Source: Bacteroidota bacterium (GTDB lineage Bacteria; Pseudomonadota; Alphaproteobacteria; Puniceispirillales; Puniceispirillaceae). Taken from it: a stretch of DNA of 7,977 bases. The stretch is from NCBI GenBank assembly GCA_009936825.1, contig JAACDV010000103.1, positions 1 to 7,977 of the forward strand. Reading direction: 5' to 3'. The translations under genes and the position numbers were made by a program. Under the pieces are notes generated by a model. It was not told where the DNA came from and ran no database searches. It worked only from the letters and a program-made list of their open reading frames with translations. Positions 1 to 5,619 of this stretch are shown here, piece by piece (within the stretch, counting starts at the first letter, position 1; each line of letters begins with the position of its first letter).

Positions 1-507
1 ATGCATCGCGGCGATCACTGCAGGGTTTGGTTCGCCGTTAAAAGGCGGCGTGGCTGCGATAATACGCGGCACTCCCGCAACGCTGGCAGTGGCAACCGAC
101 ATATGCGCCGAAGCCACCATCGGAAATTTACCGCCCGGCACATAGCATCCAACAGATTGCACCGGGATGTTTTTATGCCCCAAGATCACACCAGGCAGCG
201 TTTCCACTTCAATATCCAACATACTGTCGCGCTGCGCCTGCGCAAAATTGCGCACTTGCTCTTGGGCGAATTTAATATCCTCCATATCGCGCTTTGACAC
301 TGTGGCGATGATCGTTTGCACCTCATCCTCGGTGAGGCGGTAGGTTGGGCGATCATAATTATCAAATTTTACCGCCAATTCATGCACGGCCTCATCTCCG
401 CGCATCTCTATATCTTTCAGCGTTGTGGCAACCGCAGTGGCCACTTTAGCATCATCTTCGGCTCGATCTGCCTCGGGCTTACCCCACTTTAAATATTCAA
501 CCGTCAT
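1..507 (-). CDS. HisD-family NAD-dependent dehydrogenase, N-terminal part (HpsN-like), cut by window edge
   Basis: An open frame of 169 codons runs from ATG 507 off the left edge, so roughly the first 40 percent of a protein of about 430 residues is present. It begins MTVEYLKWGKPEADRAEDD. It contains the family segments FAQEQVRNFAQAQR (80-93), GHKNIPVQSVGCYVPGGKFP (110-129) and SVAGVPRIIAATPP (142-155). HisD-family enzymes oxidise an alcohol through an aldehyde to an acid with NAD. Biosynthetic HisD usually has a YVPGGTA-type segment. Here it is YVPGGKFPMVASAHMSV, the style seen in catabolic relatives such as sulfopropanediol dehydrogenase HpsN. That subgroup call is from memory and moderate. 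The catabolic setting, with no his genes in view, supports it. Catalytic and metal residues lie in the missing part. The gene starts one base after the SnoaL stop, with GGAAGG at 517-522 upstream. Confidence 0.88.
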   Translation of the reverse strand, partial: MTVEYLKWGKPEADRAEDDAKVATAVATTLKDIEMRGDEAVHELAVKFDNYDRPTYRLTEDEVQTIIATVSKRDMEDIKFAQEQVRNFAQAQRDSMLDIEVETLPGVILGHKNIPVQSVGCYVPGGKFPMVASAHMSVATASVAGVPRIIAATPPFNGEPNPAVIAAMH

Positions 508-508
508 C

Positions 509-1048
509 TTACCCATCCTTCCCATCAGGGCTTGGCGCTTGACGCGCGCCCCGGTCATAAGCTTCCCAACCTTCGCCGCCAAACACATCATGGCCAAGCT
601 GGGCCAGAACATGGGGGAAATCCACCATCACCCAATTGTCAGAGATCTTACCATCCTCCACTTTCCAAAAATCCATATAGCGGATTTCAATGCGCTTTCC
701 CGTCGCCTCAATGCCCATAAAGCATCCGCTATGGGTGGCTTCCTGGCGCCCGAAAGCCGCCGCCCATTCGCCCATAAAAAGCCGCGCTTCATCAACGCAC
801 ACCTTATCTGAAAAGGCGGCTTGAAACGGCTTTTGCCAATTTTTCTGAAATTCTGTCAGGCCAGACTTCGTGCCACAGCCTGCATTGCCCATCCAGCGGA
901 AGCTATCACTGAAAAACTCGCCAATATCGGCGATCCGGTGATCATTCAACCCATCCACCATGGCCTCGATAACGGCCCGCGTTTCGTCTGTTTTAGACAT
1001 ATCCGTCTCGCGGCTTAGTGTGGCTTGCTCTGGGCGGGTGCCCTTCAT
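509..1048 (-). CDS. Single-domain SnoaL-like (NTF2-fold) protein
   Basis: The 179-residue soluble protein has one SnoaL-like unit (about 22-158). Its segment FMGIEATGKRIEIRYMDFW (110-128), then KVEDGKISDNW and FPHVLAQLGHDVFG (144-157), aligns closely with residues 286-333 of the two-domain protein, so they are paralogues. The N-terminal parts also match around NAGCGTKSGLTEFQKNWQKPF. Ring-closing, isomerising or hydrolysing chemistry is known for the family; the actual reaction here is unknown, and partnership with the GMC enzyme is inferred from the ATGA overlap. ATG 1048 is chosen because GTGAGGA at 1055-1061 lies at proper spacing and the coupling is tight. ATG 1000 (MSKTDETR) is an alternative that would remove 16 poorly conserved-looking residues. 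The tail after residue 160 is polar and probably disordered. It ends one base before the next gene. Confidence 0.85.
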   Translation of the reverse strand: MKGTRPEQATLSRETDMSKTDETRAVIEAMVDGLNDHRIADIGEFFSDSFRWMGNAGCGTKSGLTEFQKNWQKPFQAAFSDKVCVDEARLFMGEWAAAFGRQEATHSGCFMGIEATGKRIEIRYMDFWKVEDGKISDNWVMVDFPHVLAQLGHDVFGGEGWEAYDRGARQAPSPDGKDG

Positions 1049-2565
1049 ACTATATCCTCACTTATAAATTGTGCCGCCCGATATCCGATCATCATAGAGG
1101 GCGCGTTGGTATTGGCGGAGGTCACTGCTGGCATAACTGATGCATCTGCAACCCAAAGGCCGGAGACCCCTGCCACGGCAAGGCGCGGGTTGACAGGGGC
1201 AGTGCCTTCGCCCATGCGTAGAGTCCCGACAGGATGATATGCCGTCGCACCACGGTCCATGATATGCTGACGCAACGCCGCGTCTGTGGTTACTTCGGGT
1301 CCAGGAAAAGCCTCGGGCGCACGGTGGTCCCCAAATTGCGCCGTGCTCATCAGCGCGCGCAGACGCTTGAGGCCAGCGAGCAATGTTTCGACATCTTCTG
1401 GGTCCTGAAACAGGCCAAGATCGATATCGGGCGCGACGTTTGGATCAGCCGAGGTCAGGCGCAAACGCCCACGTGACTTGGGCCGACACACGCAGACATC
1501 TGCGAAATATCCAGACCCTTGGGTAAACCGACTGCCCTTCCAATCCAGCATGAAGGGAATGAAATGGCATTGCACATCCGGCTCACCTGTCTCGCCGCGC
1601 GCGTTAAAGAAAGCGCCCCCCTCAACCGTTGGCGAGGCAAAGCGTCCCGTGCGCGTAAACAGATAGCGAAATAGTGCAGCCATCCACGCAGGCAGTTGGG
1701 ACAGTGTCAGTCCATATCCAGATTTCGGGCCAACATAATGAATTCCGGCAGCGGGGTGATCGTGCAGGTTTTCGCCCACCTCGTCCAAGGCATGGGTGAG
1801 CGAAATGCCAAGTTCCTTCAGATGGTCCGCCGGTCCGACCCCGGATCGCATCAGGATCGCGGGGGAACCGATGGACCCCGCTGAAAGAACAATGCCACGG
1901 GACGCGCTCAGCTTCGTGCCGTCGAGCAGGACAATACGCTTTGCCTGCCCATCGTCAAACTCGATCCGATCGACCTCGGCCCCTGTCTTGACTTGAAGAC
2001 CATGCGCGTCCTGCGCAGGGCGCAGAAATGCATCTGCCGCCGACCAGCGGCGCCCGGCGCGCATATTGAACCGGAAGGTACCAGCGCTTTCATATTCGGG
2101 CGACGGGGCCTCGGTCGAGTTTCCCCCGAACAAACCGGACAGCGCCTGAACCAAAGGATGCGCACCCGTCATCTGCATTGGCTGAAGCTTGGCTTCGACC
2201 GCTTCGAATGCGTTCTCGACATCGCCCCATGCCCAGCCCTTGACGTTCCAACCATCAAAGTCGTCGCGCCGCCCGCGAAACCAGACCATCGAGTTAATGG
2301 ACCCCGATCCCCCAAGCATGCGTCCGCGGTGAACATTCAAGTGCCGGCCCCCCAGACCCTTTTGCGGCACTGATTTAAAGTGCCAGTCGCGGTTGCTCCC
2401 CATAAGCCAGGCCAAACCGAATGGCATTTTGACCAGCGGGTGGTTGTCTGACGGGCCTGCTTCCAGCGCCAGAACACGCCCAACGCCGCGCCGCGCCAGT
2501 TCAGCGGCAGCGATGCATCCTGCTGAGCCTGCGCCGACGACAATGAAATCCGCGTCCGTGCTCAT
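1045..2565 (-). CDS. GMC-family FAD-dependent oxidoreductase (choline dehydrogenase-like)
   Basis: This flavoenzyme oxidises an alcohol to an aldehyde or ketone, passing electrons to oxygen or a carrier. The 506-residue protein has the N-terminal FAD-binding GAGSAG (11-16) with acidic Glu35 ending the second strand. GMC signature 1 is around GRMLGGSGSIN (81-91) and signature 2 is LSAGSIGSPAILMRSGVG (227-244). The C-terminal block holds the active-site pair His444 (in AYHPVGT) and Asn487 (in SANTNAPS), 43 residues apart as usual for GMC enzymes, so it should be catalytically competent. Family members are commonly 530-560 residues, so this one is compact. It has no export signal and is expected in the cytoplasm. 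It starts inside the stop codon of the two-domain SnoaL gene (ATGA), with AAAGGG upstream, and its own stop overlaps the next start in the same way. The substrate is unknown; closeness to choline dehydrogenase is family-level and no choline genes are nearby. Confidence 0.94.
   Translation of the reverse strand: MSTDADFIVVGAGSAGCIAAAELARRGVGRVLALEAGPSDNHPLVKMPFGLAWLMGSNRDWHFKSVPQKGLGGRHLNVHRGRMLGGSGSINSMVWFRGRRDDFDGWNVKGWAWGDVENAFEAVEAKLQPMQMTGAHPLVQALSGLFGGNSTEAPSPEYESAGTFRFNMRAGRRWSAADAFLRPAQDAHGLQVKTGAEVDRIEFDDGQAKRIVLLDGTKLSASRGIVLSAGSIGSPAILMRSGVGPADHLKELGISLTHALDEVGENLHDHPAAGIHYVGPKSGYGLTLSQLPAWMAALFRYLFTRTGRFASPTVEGGAFFNARGETGEPDVQCHFIPFMLDWKGSRFTQGSGYFADVCVCRPKSRGRLRLTSADPNVAPDIDLGLFQDPEDVETLLAGLKRLRALMSTAQFGDHRAPEAFPGPEVTTDAALRQHIMDRGATAYHPVGTLRMGEGTAPVNPRLAVAGVSGLWVADASVMPAVTSANTNAPSMMIGYRAAQFISEDIV
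1055..1061 (-). promoter_or_regulatory. Ribosome binding site choosing the single-domain SnoaL start
   Basis: GTGAGGA followed by a 6-base spacer and ATG 1048. It supports the upstream start, which also overlaps the GMC stop codon, over the in-frame ATG at 1000, whose upstream region (GAGACGGAT) is a weaker match. Confidence 0.6.
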
Positions 2566-3584
2566 GCGGCAGCCCTTTCGAGTTCACCGAAAACGTCAAA
2601 GCCGAGTTGCAGCAGCACATGCGGGATATCCAGCATACACCAGTTTTCGATGATCTTGCCATCCTCGCAACGCCACCAGTCACAATCGCGCATGAACACA
2701 CGTTTTCCTGTTGGCTCAAGCCCAAGGAATGGCTTGACGTGGACACCTGTAATCATTGGCCAACCGCTTAAGAATGCATAGTTCCCGTCACCGGACTTAC
2801 AGTCCGCGCCAACATGTTTGATGCCAACTTCGCTGCCGTCACCCCATCCCTCAAAGGTCTGCTCAAACGGTTGTTGGAAAGTGGCGAATGCATCAACAGT
2901 AGCATAACAGCCAAGCCCGCCGGGCCCGTACCACACCATCTTGTCGTGCCAGTAGGGCCTCCATGCTTCGTGTGCTGTTGTAAGCTTTTTAAGCATGGCT
3001 TCTACCAGATCGGCAGAGGCTCTTGACGCGATGCGGTCAGATGGCCCATCGACGATGCCGTCATGTGTCGCCGGTCCGGGCAAAACGCCTTCATAGCCGC
3101 GGCTTTCTTCGAGTGGCCAAAGGCCAAGCGCGATAATCAACTCTGCAAACCCAAGGAATACATGGCTTTCGACGATTGATCCATTTTCCATCCGATGGAA
3201 TTCGCCAAAGCGTAGATAGGCCAACTTACCGCTGGCGGGGATGCCAAAAAACGGCTTGGAGAAATGTCCGTGGAAATACCCGGTCGAGGTCACCCATTCT
3301 GAACCAAGGTATTCGCCCCCAAGCACGATGTAGTTTTGTCGGGTACAGCCCTCAAACGAAGCGAAGATTGGCGCGATGATGTTCTGGAGATACCCATCAC
3401 CATCCTGCGCCTCGTTGATCGGGTGGCTGGCGTTCACTTTCGCAGACTCGTGAAAAAGGCTTGAGACAGCCGCTTCCACTTTGTTCATAGCAAAACTGTC
3501 TAACAGTTTGCGATAAAGCGCCTTGTTGTTGTGCGATGTCTCTGTTGCAATTCCCATCGCCGGACGGTTAACGCGTGCGTTCAT
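2562..3584 (-). CDS. Two-domain SnoaL-like (NTF2-fold) protein
   Basis: The 340-residue cytoplasmic protein (no signal peptide or TM helix) is built from two SnoaL-like units, about residues 20-155 and 188-335. The halves repeat the same pattern: FFGIPASGKLAYLRFGEFHR (112-131) in the first and FLGLEPTGKRVFMRDCDWWR (286-305) in the second, each followed by a short turn containing NG or DG and an amphipathic strand. SnoaL and related NTF2-fold enzymes are single-domain proteins of about 130-150 residues that act as cyclases, isomerases, hydrolases or dehydratases. A tandem form beside a GMC oxidase suggests work on the oxidised product, but the reaction is unknown. The C-terminal end LDIPHVLLQLGFDVFG is nearly repeated in the single-domain protein at 509-1048. 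GAGGAG at 3591-3596, 6 bases before ATG 3584, sets the start. Its stop overlaps the next start (ATGA). The fold call is firm, the function open. Confidence 0.85.
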   Translation of the reverse strand: MNARVNRPAMGIATETSHNNKALYRKLLDSFAMNKVEAAVSSLFHESAKVNASHPINEAQDGDGYLQNIIAPIFASFEGCTRQNYIVLGGEYLGSEWVTSTGYFHGHFSKPFFGIPASGKLAYLRFGEFHRMENGSIVESHVFLGFAELIIALGLWPLEESRGYEGVLPGPATHDGIVDGPSDRIASRASADLVEAMLKKLTTAHEAWRPYWHDKMVWYGPGGLGCYATVDAFATFQQPFEQTFEGWGDGSEVGIKHVGADCKSGDGNYAFLSGWPMITGVHVKPFLGLEPTGKRVFMRDCDWWRCEDGKIIENWCMLDIPHVLLQLGFDVFGELERAAA

Positions 3585-3590
3585 CTCAAA

Positions 3591-3596
3591 CTCCTC
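3591..3596 (-). promoter_or_regulatory. Strong ribosome binding site of the two-domain SnoaL gene
   Basis: GAGGAG stands 6 bases ahead of ATG 3584. It is the best Shine-Dalgarno sequence in the window and opens the translationally linked enzyme block. Confidence 0.8.
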
Positions 3597-3609
3597 GTCG
3601 CTCTGGCAA

Positions 3610-3625
3610 GCTAATAGACATTAGC
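3610..3625 (-). repeat. Short perfect inverted repeat after the MalG-type permease
   Basis: The arms GCTAAT / ATTAGC (6 base pairs each) are separated by 4 bases, directly after the permease stop codon and before the Shine-Dalgarno sequence of the next gene. The stem is AT-rich and has no U-run after it, so it is unlikely to terminate transcription. It may be an intercistronic mRNA hairpin or a small operator at the boundary between transport and enzyme genes. Confidence 0.45.
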
Positions 3626-3626
3626 A

Positions 3627-4508
3627 TCACCCTTTGACCGCGCCGGCAGTAAGACCGCTGACAATCTGGCGTTGGAAGAACAAAACCATAAGGAATAGCG
3701 GGGCCGTGACGGAGACAACCGACGATACAGCAAACATGACGTTGCCTTTGGTCTGCGTGGTTCCAAGGAAGCTCGCAACCTTCGGGATCATTGTCTGGTT
3801 TTCTTTGGACAGCAGCATCGTCGTGACGGCGAAATCGTTGTATGCCAGCAAGAAGGAGAACAATCCTGTTGTAATGACGCCCGGCCACATCACTGGGATG
3901 ATAACATTGCGAAAAGCCTGAAATCGAGTGCAGCCATCCACCATCGCGCTTTCGTCCAGCTCGGGAGGAATATTTTTAAAGAAGGAATGCAACATCCATA
4001 GGGTAAAAGGCTGATTGATAGCGACCAGAACGATCACTGTTGTCGCTGTATGACCCCACAGATTCCACTGAAAAAACACTGGCAGATAGCCCGACACCAA
4101 GGTGATTGGCGGCATGGCTCGAAATATAAGCGCTGCGAGCAAGAACCAAAAAGCATAACGATAAGTAGACCGCGCTAACGCGTAACCGCCAAGCGTTCCG
4201 AGAGTCAGTGATATTGTTACCACAAAGAAACACACAATCGTAGAATTCAACGCCGCGCGCCAGAACTCTTCTTGCACCCAAGCTCCGTAATAGCCATCGC
4301 TGGTAAATGGGCCGCCCGTTTCAATGAGGGTCAACCTGCCGGTCAGAGCATTGGCCCAATTGGCCTTGGAAAAGAAATCCCCCTCAACCTTAAACGATCC
4401 CCAAAGCGTCCAGAGGAAGGGAAACGCAGCAAGAATCATCCAGATGGCCAAAATAGCCACAACAAGACATGTGACGGTAGCAGGTTGGCGTTGTGCTTTG
4501 CTTGACAT
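3627..4508 (-). CDS. MalG-type ABC permease (second membrane subunit)
   Basis: This inner-membrane subunit pairs with the MalF-type permease to form the substrate channel and receives the ATPase at its EAA loop. The 293-residue product has an N-terminal TM helix (about 11-36) and a periplasmic stretch with the helix-flanking segment EEFWRAALNS. Further helices lie at about 90-111, 118-140, 154-172, 210-228 and 258-278. The EAA loop ELDESAMVDG (183-192) is followed by IIP. The C-terminus QIVSGLTAGAVKG is the usual end of MalG relatives. The frame also permits ATG 4529, but that start has no Shine-Dalgarno sequence, whereas AGGTG at 4513-4517 sits just ahead of ATG 4508, so the shorter form is preferred. 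The gene is intact and starts 7 bases after the interrupted permease ends. A polar effect of the upstream amber codon on its expression is possible. Confidence 0.93.
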   Translation of the reverse strand: MSSKAQRQPATVTCLVVAILAIWMILAAFPFLWTLWGSFKVEGDFFSKANWANALTGRLTLIETGGPFTSDGYYGAWVQEEFWRAALNSTIVCFFVVTISLTLGTLGGYALARSTYRYAFWFLLAALIFRAMPPITLVSGYLPVFFQWNLWGHTATTVIVLVAINQPFTLWMLHSFFKNIPPELDESAMVDGCTRFQAFRNVIIPVMWPGVITTGLFSFLLAYNDFAVTTMLLSKENQTMIPKVASFLGTTQTKGNVMFAVSSVVSVTAPLFLMVLFFQRQIVSGLTAGAVKG

Positions 4509-4512
4509 ACTA

Positions 4513-4517
4513 CACCT
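4513..4517 (-). promoter_or_regulatory. Ribosome binding site choosing the MalG-type start
   Basis: AGGTG lies 4 bases ahead of ATG 4508 and overlaps the stop codon of the preceding permease. The alternative in-frame ATG at 4529 is preceded by GGCGCGAAT, which has no useful Shine-Dalgarno match. Confidence 0.65.
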
Positions 4518-5538
4518 ATTTCCGATCATATTCGCGCCAAGTGCGCACCAAGAACGGCGATAAAAGAATCGCTACGCCAATTATTGTAAGAACTGACGTT
4601 GCCGCTGCCGATGAGAGTTGACGGGTTTCTCCCCCTAGGTCGTTATAGATGGCCCAGCTCAGAGAAGTCGCATGCGCCTCGGCCGAAAAGCTGACAATGG
4701 GCTCAAAAACCCGGAAATTATCCATCAGCTGCATCAAGGCAATAAAGGTGGTCAAAGGCAGTAAATGAGGAATAATAACATGGCGAATTTGCAGCCAACG
4801 ATTGGCCCCATCCACACGGGCTGCTTCCAGCGTGTCCTGGCTTACAGACTGCAGGCCCGCATAATAGACAATAAAGGCAAACGGTGCCGCGTGCCATACG
4901 CCATATACCATTAACATGACCTAAGTCAGCGGCGTTGATGCTTTGACAGATAAATCAGGATCACCTGCAAGATATTGCAATGTAGACCCAACAATGCCAC
5001 GTGCATCCACCATCCAAAACAGGATGAGTGCCCCCACGAGCGGTGTGATCATCATCGGAAGAAGCGAGAAAAAAATCAGTGGACCCCGGATTTTTTTGAC
5101 AGCGCTGTTTACAGAAACGGCGACCACAAATCCAAAAATGATGACCAGCGGAGTCACAACGAATGTAAAAACTAGCGTAAACGTAATCGCCTTGTAAAAG
5201 GGTAGATTTAATATTTGCGTCCCAAAATCGCGCCATGACTTGGAACTAGTCCAATTGCCGCCCAAGTCGTCAATCGCGAGATGGTTACGATCTGCATATA
5301 TTTTGAGGCCGGAGAACTGCCCCAACGGGCGTTCTGAACGCAATGCGGCATTAGCATCATGATCAACGGTTGTGGACTCTTTGCAGCCAAACAGATCGCA
5401 GGTTTCAACGATTTTAATCACCTGCTCATGTTCAACATGCACCGATTGCACAATAACCGAAACAATCGGAAAAAAGATAAACAGCAACATGGCCAGCGCG
5501 GATGGAAAAACAAACCAGAAAAAGGGTTTATGTTTCAT
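4516..5538 (-). pseudogene. MalF-type ABC permease interrupted by an in-frame TAG
   Basis: This should be the first membrane subunit of the importer, about 340 residues long. The reading frame from ATG 5538 runs 205 codons to TAG at 4921-4923, then resumes in the same frame for 134 codons to TAG at 4516-4518. The first part has a TM helix at about 7-30, a long periplasmic loop (about 31-112) containing Cys47 and Cys52, and TM helices at about 115-142 and 153-176. The second part carries a TM segment beginning VMLMVYGVWHAAPF and the EAA coupling loop (EAARVDG, about residues 238-244 of the joined protein), followed by the last helices. The break falls at the entry to a TM helix, and the truncated product would lack the ATPase contact. 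The codon before the break is ACT and the one after is GTC; a TGG-to-TAG change would explain it. No strong Shine-Dalgarno sequence precedes ATG 5538. It could be a real null allele, a sequencing error, or a read-through or restart site. Confidence 0.85.
4921..4923 (-). other. In-frame amber codon splitting the permease gene
   Basis: The forward bases cta read TAG on the minus strand. The codons on both sides are in the same frame and both encode expected permease sequence (STPLT before, VMLMVYGVWH after), so this is a point nonsense change and not a frameshift. An ATG at 4917 follows one codon later, with a weak AGG a few bases upstream, so limited translation restart is conceivable. Confidence 0.88.
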
Positions 5539-5577
5539 GGTCTAGATGCCCCCAGGCGCCAGTCAGCATTTTGGAAT

Positions 5578-5605
5578 AAAAAGGGGCGGACCATAGATCC
5601 GCCCC
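5578..5605 (-). terminator. Intrinsic terminator-like hairpin after the binding-protein gene
   Basis: In transcript direction the sequence is GGGGCGGA, a 7-base loop, TCCGCCCC, then TTTTTAT. The arms at 5598-5605 and 5583-5590 form a perfect 8-base-pair, GC-rich stem, and the U-run begins directly at its base. It starts 14 bases after the binding-protein stop codon. In binding-protein-dependent transport operons such hairpins between receptor and permease genes commonly stop part of the transcripts or shield the 3' end, giving excess receptor mRNA. Some read-through is needed for expression of the genes beyond it, unless there is an unseen promoter. Confidence 0.85.
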
Positions 5606-5619
5606 AAACTTAAGATCCC

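Noticed and set aside
425..811. Plus-strand open frame of 128 codons opposite the SnoaL/HisD junction
   Set aside because: It lies across two minus-strand genes supported by family motifs and ribosome binding sites, and its translation shows no recognisable domain.
1993..2373. Plus-strand open frame of 126 codons opposite the GMC gene
   Set aside because: It is an antisense shadow of a well-supported GMC gene with intact motifs. Long plus-strand frames are expected opposite GC-rich coding sequence, and this one has no recognisable domain.
4509..4529. Longer start (ATG 4529) for the MalG-type permease
   Set aside because: It would overlap the preceding gene by 14 bases and lacks a Shine-Dalgarno sequence, while ATG 4508 has AGGTG just upstream.
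4516..4917. Separate 133-residue membrane protein starting at ATG 4917
   Set aside because: It is in the same frame as the preceding permease piece, begins in the middle of a conserved permease region, and has only a weak Shine-Dalgarno sequence. It is the distal part of the interrupted gene.
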